From Candidatus Accumulibacter proximus (lineage in GTDB: Bacteria > Pseudomonadota > Gammaproteobacteria > Burkholderiales > Rhodocyclaceae), in contig JADJMH010000001.1 in the NCBI GenBank assembly GCA_016709675.1, positions 248,001 to 312,000 of the forward strand: DNA of 64,000 nucleotides, written 5' to 3'. The notes under the pieces were generated by a model. It was not told where the DNA came from, searched no databases, and saw only the letters and a program-made list of their open reading frames with translations. The translations under genes and the position numbers were made by a program. Below, in pieces: positions 31,605 to 41,325 of the stretch. The first letter of the stretch is position 1, and every line of letters starts with the position of its first letter.

Positions 31605-32731
31605 GAAACGGCCCCAGTCGCACGGGCCACCAGCTGCGCGAGCCGTCCATGACGTGCAGGCGCGCCCACGACACCGCCTCGTTCACCGACAAGCCAAGCG
31701 CCAGCGAACGGTACAGCCTTTCGGCGAAGTGCAGCGCAGCGAGGTTGCTGACCAGGCCTTGCACGCCCACCAGGCAGCCAATGCCGGCGCGCAGGAAATG
31801 CTGTGCCACCGGCCAGTAGCCGCTGTTGCAGGCGTTGAGCATCACGCAGCGGACGCCGGCGTGCTTGAGCAGTGGCGCCAGGCGCTCGACGCGGTTCCAG
31901 CCGGCAGCCGCGCAGCCGTCCTCGAAGCGGCCGCCGAGTATCTGCTCGTCGGTGGCTTGCGCAACCGCCGGATTGACCAGCGCGACCAGGCTGGCCTGGC
32001 TGCCGTCGATGTCGACATGGCCGGCGTAGTGGAAGAAGTCGCAGCCGCGCGCCAGTTGCGCTTGCACGCCATCGGCATCGTCGGCCCAGACCGAGTCGAT
32101 TTCGACCAGGTCGGACAGCGGCGCAAGCGAGCGCTTGAGGCTGCGAAACTCCTGCTTGACACCCCAGCCATCGGTGGTCGCTTCCACAGCGTGCCGACGA
32201 AAAGCCACGCCGCTTTCGCGCCGCCGCCGCGGGGCGCGAAAGCAGCGTCGGTGGCTCGCGCACCAGCGACAGCCGGCTGTCCATCAGCAGGAAGCCACTG
32301 CGCGGCCGCGCCGGGTCGGTCACGTCGGGACGGTAGAGATACTCCCAGGGCAGGTCGATCAACCTGTCGGCGAGGCACAGCCGCAGGCGCAGCCCTGTGC
32401 CGGGCAAGGCGCCCAGGGCACGCAGGCTGTCGACCAGCAGCGCCCAGACCGGCGGTGGCAGCAGCCAGCGCGCTAGTTCGCGGCCGAGTGTCGCCGCCGT
32501 TGCCCAGTCCGCCTGCAAAGGCAGGCGATAGGCCCGGGTGTCGAAATCGCCAATGCGCACGAACACCGGCGCGCGCATGCCACCGACCGGCGATGAATGG
32601 GCGATTACACCAACGGAATACCCCTCCAGCCACGCGCGGATGGAGAAGTCGACGAAGCGCTGTGCGGGTTCGGAGGCTGGTCTCGCCCGGGTACGGGGCG
32701 AGCGACCAGCCGGGGTCAGCGCGGCGCCCAT
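31543..32731 (-). CDS. CHAT-domain (caspase-like) protease, frameshifted
   Basis: The first frame (from 32,731) includes LRLCLADRLIDLPWEYLYRP and GFLLMDSRLSLVREP, the N-terminal CHAT half. After two one-base shifts near 32,225 and 32,190 the frame with CDFFHYAGHVDIDGSQASLV and VRCVMLNACNSGYW follows. HYAGH and NACNSG supply the catalytic His and Cys. The end (SWARLHVMDGSRSWWPVRLG) is also typical. CHAT proteases act in bacterial immune and cell-death systems, often activated by a partner domain. Here a TIR-like domain follows on the same strand. Confidence 0.7.
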
Positions 32732-32863
32732 GGCGGCGGCGTGCGGGACGGCAGACTGGCTGGCATCGGGGTCCGGGACATTTCGCTCGCAGCATGCGCG
32801 GAAGCGGCAATCCGTGTCAAGCCAGACAGTGCTTGCCGATAATGAAGGCTGCGTGCCGCAGCG

Positions 32864-35791
32864 TCAGGCCGGGAGCGGTCGTCGATGCCGACCCTCCCGG
32901 TACCCTCGGGGAGTTAAATATACTGTCCCCTGTAATGCGCGTCTCCCCGTAATGCCGGGGTCACCGATCGAGATCGTGCTCGCCGCAGAGCCGCAGCATC
33001 TCTCGGGCGTCGAATCGCGCAGCCGCACCGCTGCAGCCCAGTCGTCACCAGTCGGGCACGGCAGCGACCTGAGTGCGAAGCTCACTCGCCCCGCCGCGGC
33101 ATCCAGGTGCGATCCCGCAGGAACGGCACGCGTCCCGCGCAGGCCGCCCACCAGCACCGGCACGCCGGCCCGTGCCGAGGCGACGAAGGCGCCCATGCGA
33201 AACGGCTTGAGGCCGGCTTCCCGCGAAAAGGTGCCCTCCGGGAAAATCACCATCTTCTGACCTCGCCGGAGAGCGGCGACGATTTCGTCCACGTCCTCGA
33301 CACTGCGTGAAGCCTCGAAACGTTCCACAAACAAGGTGCCGAGCGCACGCAGGAAAGCGTGCACGACCACCTGCTCGACGAACTCGCGCTTGGCGACAAA
33401 GGCGTAGGCCTGGCTTGGCGGCAGGGCCGCGCAAAGAGCCAGGGCATCAAGATAACTGCAATGGTTGACCAGTAACAGATGCGGCACGGTCGGCAAGTCT
33501 CCCGCTGCTGTCGTCGGTACAGGCATGCCCGCCAGCCAGAGGAAGAGCCGCGCTGCACGATGAACGATGCGACGACCTATCGCCGGCGCGCGCAGGGCGA
33601 TAACGAGGAGCATCACCGGTACGGCAAGGAGCAGGAAAACCGTCCAGCACCACAGCCCATAGGCCCGCCTGCCCAGACGCGCCGCGGCGTCGGCAAGGCG
33701 TGCGCGCCAGGCGGCCACGACAAGCCGCAACATCTGCTGTCGGTCCGGCATGACACGGGCACCGATCAAGCCACGCTCGAAGGCATCGCGCGAGGCATTG
33801 CGCCGAATCTTGCCGCTCGATGTCTTGAGGACGGAATTTGGTGGCGCCAGCACAACCTCGTCCGCCGGCATGCCGATGGCCTCGACGGCCACCTCATTGA
33901 TCTTCTGCCGCAGCGACTCGCGTCGGGCCGGGTCGTCCTCGCGCGTTTCAGCCAGAACCACCAGACGTTCCATGGCATTCACCGGGTCCCTGCTGGCGAA
34001 CACCGCCACACACCCCCTGCGCACGCCGGCCAGGTTGCCGACCGCCTGTTCAAGTTCATACGGATAGAGGTTGCGGCCGCCGCGGATGATCAAGTCCTTG
34101 ACCCGGCCCGTCAGATAGATCTCGCCTGCGACGGTGTACGCGAAATCGCCGGAGTCCAGCCAGCCATCGCGAAACAGCGCCTGCGTCGCCAGCGGGTTGC
34201 GATAGTAGCCGGAGGTGGCAGACGGCCCGCGAAACTGCAGCTGACCGACGCGCCGGTCCGGTAGCTCGTCGCCGGCTTCGTCAACCACACGGATCTCGTG
34301 CCGTGGCAGAACCCGACCACAGGCCGGGACCTGCATTGCATCGACATCGTCGCTGGCCGCCGGCAGCGCACATTTCCTGTCGACCAAGGCTTGGCGCTGG
34401 ATCAGGTCGATGCGCGGGCCACGCCCAAGCGGGGGAAAGGCCAGCCCGACCGAGCACTCGGCAAGGCCATAGACCGGTGTGATCGCCTCGGGTCGCAGGC
34501 CGTAGGGCGCAAAGCGCTCGGCAAAGGCCTGCAGTGTGGCCGGACTCACCGGTTCGGCGCCGTTGAGCGCCAGCCGCCAGGACGAGAGATCGAGACCTTC
34601 GAGGTCGGCGTCGGCGAGCTTCCTCGCGCACAGATCGTAGGCAAAGTTGGGTGCCGGGGAGAGCGTGCCTCGATGGTGCGAAATCGCGCGCAACCAGCGC
34701 GCGGGCCGTGACAGAAAGGCCAGCGGTGACATCAGCACCAGCCGCATGCCGAAGTAAAGCGAGCCAAACCAGGCGCCAATCAGTCCCATGTCGTGATAGA
34801 GCGGTAGCCAGGAAACGAATACGTCGTCGCTGCAAACGCCGACCGCCTCGCCCATCGCCCGTAGATTGGCCAGCAGGTTGGCGTGGGTGAGCACGACGCC
34901 CTTGGGATCGCCGGTACTGCCCGAGGTGTATTGCAGGAAAGCGATGTCCTCGGGCGCCGCCCGGTAAAGCAGGGTCATCGGTTCGCTGGCGAGATCCTCG
35001 GGGGTCAGCACCTCGGTCAGGGTCGGCGCCTCGGCGCGCAGGAGTGCGGCCACACCCTTCGCTTGCGGCACGGTAATGATGAACACCGTTTCGGCGTTGG
35101 CCAGGATACGCGCGTGCCGGCGCAGGTGATCCTCAATCTGCGCCAGCCGCGCGGGAGGATAGATCGGTACGGGAATGCCACCAGCGAGCATGACGCCGAA
35201 AAAGCTGGTCAGATAGTCACTGCCGGTGGGCAGCATCAGGGCCACGGCCTGACGCGGCAGCAAGCCGCGCGATACCAGTCCGGTGGCAACACGCCGCGCC
35301 TGGTCCAACAACTGGCGATAAGTGATGGTATCGGCACGAAACTCGCCCTCCTGGTCGCCGCCATAGAGCAGCACATGCGGACGTTGTGGAGTACGCTCCG
35401 CATGCCACTCAAGAACCTCGACCAGCGTCTCTGCCTGTCCGGGAATGCTGATCGGGCCGCTGCTGATGCCGAGGTCGGGGTCAATCGCCGCAAAGCGCTC
35501 GGCACCAGCGCGGTCGATGAATCGCAGCAGATCCTGCGGCGTTTCGGCCTCGGCGAGCGCAGCCTCGGGCAGAGACTTGCCGAACTCGCTGCCGACACGC
35601 AGCAGGAGTTCGACCCGTGCCAGACTGTCGAGACCCAGATCACGCTCCAGATGGCTGGACATGCTCACCCGTCCAACTCGCCCCGGGCGAGTCTCCTCGA
35701 CCATCACCGCGACCACGCGCAGCAATCGTGCCGGGTTCTCCGGCGACGGCTCACCAGCGCCCGCCTGATGCGCGATGACGTCAGGACGCAT
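32864..35791 (-). CDS. ACP - AMP-dependent acyl ligase - PlsC acyltransferase fusion
   Basis: From ATG at 35,791 this is about 975 residues. Residues 40-100 are an acyl-carrier domain (LERDLGLDSLARVELLLRV; Ser for phosphopantetheine). An AMP-binding ligase follows: LQYTSGSTGDPKGVVLTHAN (A3 loop), PVYGLAECSVGLAFPP, LDSGDFAYTVAGEIYLTGRV, and LKTSSGKIRRNASRD with the catalytic Lys. Then come two membrane helices (WTVFLLLAVPVMLLVIAL) and a PlsC acyltransferase with NHCSYLDAL and FPEGTFSREAGLKPFRMGAF. It probably activates a fatty acid and transfers it to a lipid or polyketide-like acceptor. Near 33,015 a one-base shift hides the natural end (ARELMLRLCGEHDLDR-like, stop at 32,961). Confidence 0.8.
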   Translation of the reverse strand: MRPDVIAHQAGAGEPSPENPARLLRVVAVMVEETRPGRVGRVSMSSHLERDLGLDSLARVELLLRVGSEFGKSLPEAALAEAETPQDLLRFIDRAGAERFAAIDPDLGISSGPISIPGQAETLVEVLEWHAERTPQRPHVLLYGGDQEGEFRADTITYRQLLDQARRVATGLVSRGLLPRQAVALMLPTGSDYLTSFFGVMLAGGIPVPIYPPARLAQIEDHLRRHARILANAETVFIITVPQAKGVAALLRAEAPTLTEVLTPEDLASEPMTLLYRAAPEDIAFLQYTSGSTGDPKGVVLTHANLLANLRAMGEAVGVCSDDVFVSWLPLYHDMGLIGAWFGSLYFGMRLVLMSPLAFLSRPARWLRAISHHRGTLSPAPNFAYDLCARKLADADLEGLDLSSWRLALNGAEPVSPATLQAFAERFAPYGLRPEAITPVYGLAECSVGLAFPPLGRGPRIDLIQRQALVDRKCALPAASDDVDAMQVPACGRVLPRHEIRVVDEAGDELPDRRVGQLQFRGPSATSGYYRNPLATQALFRDGWLDSGDFAYTVAGEIYLTGRVKDLIIRGGRNLYPYELEQAVGNLAGVRRGCVAVFASRDPVNAMERLVVLAETREDDPARRESLRQKINEVAVEAIGMPADEVVLAPPNSVLKTSSGKIRRNASRDAFERGLIGARVMPDRQQMLRLVVAAWRARLADAAARLGRRAYGLWCWTVFLLLAVPVMLLVIALRAPAIGRRIVHRAARLFLWLAGMPVPTTAAGDLPTVPHLLLVNHCSYLDALALCAALPPSQAYAFVAKREFVEQVVVHAFLRALGTLFVERFEASRSVEDVDEIVAALRRGQKMVIFPEGTFSREAGLKPFRMGAFVASARAGVPVLVGGLRGTRAVPAGSHLDAAAGRVSFALRSLPCPTGDDWAAAVRLRDSTPERCCGSAASTISIGDPGITGRRALQGTVYLTPRGYREGRHRRPLPA
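32919..32938 (-). repeat. Isolated GGGACAGTATA repeat head
   Basis: The minus strand reads caggggacagtatatttaac, a copy of the accessory-region head, lying just past the natural stop of the acyl ligase/acyltransferase gene. It is the only copy found outside positions 1-18,100, and it is inverted relative to the others. Confidence 0.65.
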
Positions 35792-36134
35792 CGGAGCTCT
35801 GACCAAGGTCGATCGCAGCAGTCGGGCAGGGGGCGGCGCAGAAAGTACATTCGCGGACCAAGAAATCAAGCGCGCGAAAACCACCATCACCTTGGCCAAT
35901 GATCCGTTTGGGCACGCGACAATCGCCACGCAGAAGACGCCGCGCGGGGACGGAAGGCAACCAGGGCTCGGGGGAGCGGACGAGGGGGGAAGGGGGGCGG
36001 GCGGCCGGGGCGGGGGCCCCGGCCCCGGGGGCGGCCCGTGGGGGGGGGCCGGGGGTGGCACCGCGCGGGGGCCAGGAGGGTTCAGCCTGGCTGGGCGGCT
36101 GCGTCCAACAAGGTCTGTCACCGCCTGAGCCGGA
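35792..36134 (-). other. Non-coding gap with extreme G-run segment
   Basis: About 340 bp separate RNase R from the acyl ligase fusion. Positions 35,975-36,060 consist largely of G on the plus strand, with runs up to nine (e.g. gtggggggggccggggg). An open frame through it codes only Pro/Ala/Gly low-complexity sequence and is not accepted as protein. It may be a genuine G-quadruplex-prone region or an assembly artefact. Confidence 0.5.
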
Positions 36135-38296
36135 TCAGGTCGGGTCGGCCAGCACGAAGTCAATCCGCCCGGTTTCAAGGTTGGCCCGCACCAGCCTTAC
36201 CTGCAAACGGTCACCGAGGCGATAGCGTCTGCCGGTCCGCTCGCCGAGCATCAGGTGCTTGACGCTGTCGAACGCGAAGTATTCCTCGCCAAGTTCCGAA
36301 ACATGCACCAGACCCTCGACATACACCTCGTCCAGTGCGACGAAGATGCCAAAGGGCACCACCGCTGCGATGGTTCCGGCAAAAGTCTCACCGATTCGGT
36401 CAAGCATGTAGTAGCACTTCAACCAGTTGCTGACATCGCGCGTCGCCTCGTCTGCACGGCGCTCGGTCATCGAGCAGTGCAGCCCAATGTCGTCCCACTT
36501 GCCCGGCGTGTAGTGCGTCCCCGTCAGCACTGCCTTTATCGCGCGATGGACCAGCAGATCAGGGTAGCGACGGATCGGCGACGTGAAGTGGGTGTAGTGT
36601 TCGTACGACAAACCGAAATGCCCCACGTTGTCCGGGCTGTACATGGCCTGGCGCAGGGAGCGAAGCATCACCGTCTGCAGCAGCTGGGCATCGGGACGGG
36701 TCTTGATGCTGTCCAGCAACAGCGCATAGTCCCTGGCGGTCGGTTCGTCACCGCCACCGAGGCCGAGGCCGAACTCCTTGAGGAAGTTGCGCAGAGCCTC
36801 GAGCTTCTCCGCGGTCGGACCTTCGTGAATCCGGTACAGGCACGGCTGCCGCCTGCTCCGGAGAAAATCCGAAGCACAGACATTGGCAGCCAGCATGCAT
36901 TCCTCGATCAGACGGTGCGCGTCGTTGCGGTACACCGGAACGATGTTCTCGATCTTCCCCTGCTCGTTGAACAGCATCATCGTCTCGATCGTTTCGAAGT
37001 CGATGGCGCCGCGTTTTCCGCGTGCCTCGCCAAGCACCTTGAACAGGTCGTAGAGCGTCTGCACCTGCGGTTGCAGCCTGCGGTGGACCTCGCCCTCCGG
37101 CGGCGTGGCGCCTGAGAGCCAGTTCCACACCTGATCATAGGTCAGCCGCGCATGCGAGCGGAAAACCGCTGGATAAAAGCGGTAGTCGGTGATCTCGCCG
37201 TGATCGTCGACCGTCATGTCACAGACCATCGCCAGGCGATCGACATCGGGATTCAGGAACACAGACCGTTGGAGAGCTTCTCCGGCAGCATCGGTATCAC
37301 CCGGCGAGGGAAATAGACCGAATTGCCACGCTCCCGGGCCTCGCGATCGAGCGCCGTTCCCGGCTGGACGTAGTGACTGACGTCGGCAATCGCCACCACC
37401 AGCCGCCAGCCATGGCCCTGTTTTTCGGCGAAAACCGCGTCGTCGAAGTCTCGCGCCGTCTCGCCGTCGATGGTCACCAGCGGCAAGGCCCGTAAGTCCG
37501 CGCGGCCTTGCCACTGCTGTGGCTCGAGAATGTCCGGCAGGACAGCGGCCTCGGCCAGCGCACCGCTGGAAAACTCGAACGGCAACTCGTGCTTGCGCAA
37601 CGCAATTTCGATTTCCATGCCGGGGTCGGCGTAGTTGCCCAACACCTCGACGATGCGCCCGATCGGTTTTGAGTGCCGGTCCGGCTGTTCGATGATCTCG
37701 ACGGTCACCACCTCGCCCGCGCGAGCGCTGACCGCCCCGCCCGGGGCGACCAGAATGTCCTGGTTGATCCGCCGATTTTCAGGGACGACAACCGTGATTC
37801 CGTGCTCCAGCAGGACGCGGCCAACGACCCTGCTGTTGGCCCGTTCCAGCACTTCGACGATGACTCCCTCACGCCGCCCGCGGCGGTCAATCCCGACGAC
37901 GCGCGCCAGCGCGCGATCGCGATGCAGGACCTTGGTCATCTGCCGGGCTTCGAGAAACAGGTCGTCGCTGCCGTCGTCGGGAATCAGAAAACCATAGCCG
38001 TCCGGATGGCCCTCGATGCGCCCGGCGATCAGGCTGGCGCGCTCGGGCAGGATGTAGGAGCCCTTGCGGTTGCGCAGCAACTGCGCCTCGCGCTCCATTG
38101 CCCGCAAGCGACGCTGAAACGTCTCCAGCTCGATTTTCTGGACATCAAGCAGTACGCAGAGATCGTCGAAAGCGACGGGTTTGCCCTGTTCCTGCAGAAT
38201 CTGCAGGATGTATTCGCGCGACGGCAGGGGCTGCTCGTAGCGCTTGAGCTCACGCTCGACGTACGGGTCGCGCCGGCGGATAGCCGACAGTTTCAT
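36135..38296 (-). CDS. rnr: Ribonuclease R (one frameshift)
   Basis: The first 340 codons carry an N-terminal winged-helix-like region (YEQPLPSREYILQILQEQGK), cold-shock domains (HPDGYGFLIPDDGSDDLFLE) and the start of the RNB catalytic domain (DGETARDFDDAVFAEKQ with the metal-binding Asp cluster, VQPGTALDREARERGNSVYF). At 37,262 a missing C after TGTTCC shifts the frame. It continues LNPDVDRLAMVCDMTVDDHG, YSPDNVGHFGLSYEHYTHFT, SPIRRYPDLLVHRAI and an S1 domain. RNase R is a processive 3'-5' exoribonuclease for structured RNA. The Lys-rich C-terminal tail of E. coli RNase R is absent. Confidence 0.88.
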
Positions 38297-38298
38297 GA

Positions 38299-38326
38299 TT
38301 GACATTTCCTCATGTTCCTATAGAAT
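38299..38326 (+). promoter_or_regulatory. Sigma-70 promoter of tRNA-Leu
   Basis: TTGACA (38,299-38,304) is followed by a 16-bp spacer and TAGAAT (38,321-38,326). The tRNA begins 18 bp further on. The promoter overlaps the start region of the divergent rnr gene. Confidence 0.7.
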
Positions 38327-38344
38327 TCGGCCTTCGCTGGAAAT

Positions 38345-38431
38345 GCCCAGGTGGCGAAATTGGTAGACGCGCTAGGTTCAGGTCCTAGTGGTGGCAACAC
38401 CGTGGAGGTTCGATTCCTCTCTTGGGCACCA
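38345..38431 (+). tRNA. tRNA-Leu (anticodon CAG)
   Basis: This 87-nt sequence folds as a class II tRNA: acceptor GCCCAGG pairing with the bases before the encoded CCA end, D-arm with ggtaga, anticodon stem ctagg/cctag around the loop TTCAGGT (anticodon CAG), a variable arm typical of tRNA-Leu, and the T-loop ggttcgattcc. It decodes CUG. A rho-independent terminator follows 15 bp later. Confidence 0.95.
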
Positions 38432-38445
38432 GCAAAAAAAGTAAT

Positions 38446-38475
38446 GCCCTGATGATTAATCAGGGCTTTTTCTTT
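38446..38475 (+). terminator. Rho-independent terminator after tRNA-Leu
   Basis: gccctgat-gatta-atcagggc forms an 8-bp stem, immediately followed by ttttt. Confidence 0.9.
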
Positions 38476-38914
38476 TTCCGCACGCGACTCGTCAATTTCT
38501 TCAGGCACCGACCGCTGCAGCGTCGGATCCTTGATCGGCCTGCCTCCATTGTACGCCAACAGACGGGTCCTTGCCGGCAATCTGTCATCCCACCGCCTGT
38601 CGCTACCCGGCCCCGGCCACGCTGCGGCCCGTCCTGCGAAACCGCCCACCCTGAAGACGCCAGCGCGTGGTCCTTGATCCCGACAACTGCCAGCCCGCCC
38701 ATGCTCGCGGCCTGTCCGGGAAAGGATCGGGACCAGCCGGTCCTTTCTGCGACGCCAAAGGCACCGACTACGACCGGCGAAACGATTCCAGCAATTTTCG
38801 TGGCACTAGCCAACACGCACGAAAATATGGATACTACGCTGCCGGAAGCTCGCCAGCAGCGACCTGGTGCAAGAATGAGAATTAGTTCTACCTCAGACAC
38901 TGTTAGGAATCCCG
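38476..38914 (+). other. Non-coding gap between tRNA-Leu and the decarboxylase genes
   Basis: This 440-bp stretch has no gene I can support on either strand. It presumably holds the promoter of the decarboxylase operon; no clear -35/-10 pair is seen. Confidence 0.5.
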
Positions 38915-40466
38915 ATGACGATACGACCGGATTTGATTGAAGGCTGCGCGCCAAGCGCGCCAAGCTGACCGAAAACGTCAGTCCCGAGAAGCTGGAAGCG
39001 CTGCACGCCAAAGGTTTGTTGTCGGCTCGCGAGCGGCTTGAGACGCTCTTTGATGAGGGTACTTTCCAGGAACTTGGCCTCTACGCTGCGCACGCGGCGA
39101 CCGCCTTTGGCATGGCGGGACGCGTTCTACCGGCGGACGGCGTGATCGCTGGCAGCGGCTACGTGGGCCCGGGACAGGTGGCCGCTTTCAGCCAGGACTT
39201 CAGCGTCGTTGCCGGCACGCTCGGCAAGATGCAGGCGAGAAAGATCACGCGAATCATGCGCCATGCCCTCAAGACCGGCGTGCCACTGGTCGCCTTCAAG
39301 GATTCCGGCGGCGCACGCATTCAGGAGGGAGTCGATGCCCTGTCCGGCTACGGCGACGTGTTCTACGCCAATGTCCTGCTCTCGGGTGTGGTGCCGCAGA
39401 TCGCCGTGATCTGTGGTCCCTGTGCGGGCGGTGCTGCCTACTCGCCGGCGCTGATGGACTTCGTGATCATGACGCGCCATAACGCGCACATGTTCCTGAC
39501 CGGCCCGGAGGTGATCAAGGCGGTGACCGGCCGCGCGACCACGAGGGCCGAAGTCGGCAGCGCCGAGATGCACTCGACGGTCAGCGGCAACGCCCACTTC
39601 GTGGCTGAGGACGACCGGCATGCCATCACCTGGTGAAGCAGATACTCTCCTATCTGCCGGCGAACAATACCGAGGACCCGCCGCATGACCTGTCGGTGCC
39701 GATCGAGGAGATGGAAGACCCCGGGATCAACAACTGCATCCCGGACAGCCCATCCGAACCGCTGGATATGTATGCGGTCATTCGCCGGGTGGTGGACAAC
39801 GGCGAGCTGCTCGAGGTGCATGCCGGCTTTGCCCGCAATGTCATTGTCGGCTTCGCCCGCATCAGCGGTGTCGTGGTCGGCCTGGTCGCCAACCAGCCGA
39901 TGGTCATGGCCGGCGCGCTGGATCTCAATGCCGCCGATAAGGTGGCCCGCTTTGTCCGGACCTGCAACATCTTCAACGTGCCGTTGGTCACCCTGGTCGA
40001 TGTTCCGGGCTTCCTGCCGGGAGTCGAACAGGAGCGTGGTGGCATCATCCGTCATGGCGCGAAAATGCTCTCCGCCTACGGCTCGTGTACCGCACCGAAG
40101 ATCACGGTGATCCTGCGCAAGGCCTACGGCGGCTCGTATCTCGCGATGTGCAGCCAGGAAATGGGGGCGGACATGGTTTACGCCTGGCCGACCGCCGAGA
40201 TTGCGGTGATGGGCGCCGAAGCCGCCGTCAAGATCCTCTATCGCAAGGAACTCGAGCAGGCCGAGGATCGCCAGGCGAGGGCGGCTGAGCTGGCGCAGGA
40301 ATACCGTGACGAGTTCGCCTCGCCCTACGTTTCTGCGAGCAACTTCTACATCACCGACGTCATCGAGCCGCAGGACACGCGCTGGATGGTCGCCCTCGCG
40401 CTGCGCAAGATCCTCGACAAGCGCGAACTCAGGCCGGCGAAGAAGCACGGCAACATTCCGATGTAA
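38915..40466 (+). CDS. PccB/MmdA-type carboxyltransferase subunit, two frameshifts
   Basis: ATG at 38,915 after TTAGGAATCC begins MTIRPDLIE. After one lost base it continues LRAKRAKLTENVSPEKLEAL and LSARERLETLFDEGTFQELG. A second lost base at about 39,625 separates EMHSTVSGNAHFVAEDDRHA from LVKQILSYLPANNTEDPPHD. The family motifs FKDSGGARIQEGVDALSGYG, VICGPCAGGAAYSPALMDF, VDVPGFLPGVEQERGGIIRH and RKAYGGSYLAMCSQEMGADM are present. The total is about 517 residues, as for PccB and MmdA. With the biotin carrier and OadB-type genes that follow, it most likely transfers carboxyl from methylmalonyl-CoA to biotin (methylmalonyl-CoA decarboxylase alpha); propionyl-CoA carboxylase is the alternative. 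Confidence 0.85.
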
Positions 40467-40489
40467 TCGGCAACGGAAGGAAAGAACCA

Positions 40490-40820
40490 TGGTAACTGCC
40501 GCCATCATCCAGGCATTCCAGGTCACGGCATCGCCATCGTCATCTCGCTGCTGGTTGCCGTAGTGATCAAGGTGCTGGTGTACCTGACCGCCCGGATCGA
40601 AAAAGCCAAGCCCGTGGATATGCCGACGGGAACGGTGTGCCCGATCGGGCCGGGCGTTCCCGACGAGGACGTGGCGGCGCTGTCAGCGGCCATCTTCGCC
40701 GCCATGGGACCGCATCGCATACTTCACATCGCACCCTCAAGCCATGGCTGGGCGAGCGGCGGACGCGCCGCCCAGCATTCATCACATACGCCGGGGCCCG
40801 CGGGCCGTGGCCCCAGATAA
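40490..40820 (+). CDS. OadG-like gamma/delta subunit, one frameshift
   Basis: Starting MVTAAIIQAFQVT, with GGAAGGAAAGAACC before the ATG, one base is lost near 40,523 (GTCAC-GGCATC). The rest reads GIAIVISLLVAVVIKVLVYL, a single membrane helix, then TARIEKAKPVDMPTG and HRILHIAPSSHGWASGGRAA. OadG/MmdD subunits are small membrane proteins that stabilise the complex. It lies between the carboxyltransferase and the biotin carrier. Confidence 0.7.
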
Positions 40821-40832
40821 CAGGAGCAAGAC

Positions 40833-41231
40833 ATGCCCAGACAATTCAAGGTGACGGTCAACGGACGCGAATACGATGTAGCCGTTCTCGAACTGACAGC
40901 CGGCCAGGCACCGCAATCACCAGGTCCAGTAGCCGCCGCGGTGGCCGCCGCCGGTAGCGCAACCAGCGCGGCGCCGGCGGCGGCCGCGCCGCAGCAGCAA
41001 GCCACGGCCGCCGCCGGTGCAGGCGATGAAGTCGCCGGGATGGGTGGCGTGGTGGTCGAAGTTGATGTAAAGGTTGGCCAGACGGTCGCAGTCGGCGATC
41101 GGCTGCTGGTACTCGAAGCGATGAAGATGAAGACACCGGTCGTTGCCAGTCGCGCAGGACATGTGACCCGTGTCCTGGTATCGCCAGGAGACCCGGTGGA
41201 GGGCGGTCAGGCGCTGGTGACCATCGCCTGA
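40833..41231 (+). CDS. Biotin carrier (gamma) subunit
   Basis: This 132-residue protein starts MPRQFKVTVNGREYDVAVLE after AGGAGCAAGAC. A long Ala/Pro/Gln-rich linker (residues 30-65) leads to a biotinyl domain with the biotinylation motif VLEAMKMKTPVVA (Lys of EAMKM). It carries CO2 from the carboxyltransferase to the membrane decarboxylase. Intact and of normal length. Confidence 0.92.
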   Translation: MPRQFKVTVNGREYDVAVLELTAGQAPQSPGPVAAAVAAAGSATSAAPAAAAPQQQATAAAGAGDEVAGMGGVVVEVDVKVGQTVAVGDRLLVLEAMKMKTPVVASRAGHVTRVLVSPGDPVEGGQALVTIA

Positions 41232-41325
41232 GCTGGGCCAACAGGCGGGAGCAAGCTCCTGCCGTCTGCAACTCGATGCGCCGGCGGGCCGTTGCTGCGC
41301 TCGCCTGGCGCGAGGACTGAAGCGT

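Noticed and set aside
31603..32952. Plus-strand open frame of 449 codons opposite the CHAT gene
   Set aside because: Shadow of the CHAT protease; no recognisable domain.
35792..36178. N-terminal extension of the acyl ligase fusion through the G-rich region
   Set aside because: The translated sequence is Pro/Gly/Ala low complexity; a conventional start with an ACP domain follows at 35,791.
39438..40526. Minus-strand open frame opposite the carboxyltransferase
   Set aside because: Antisense to a strongly conserved gene.
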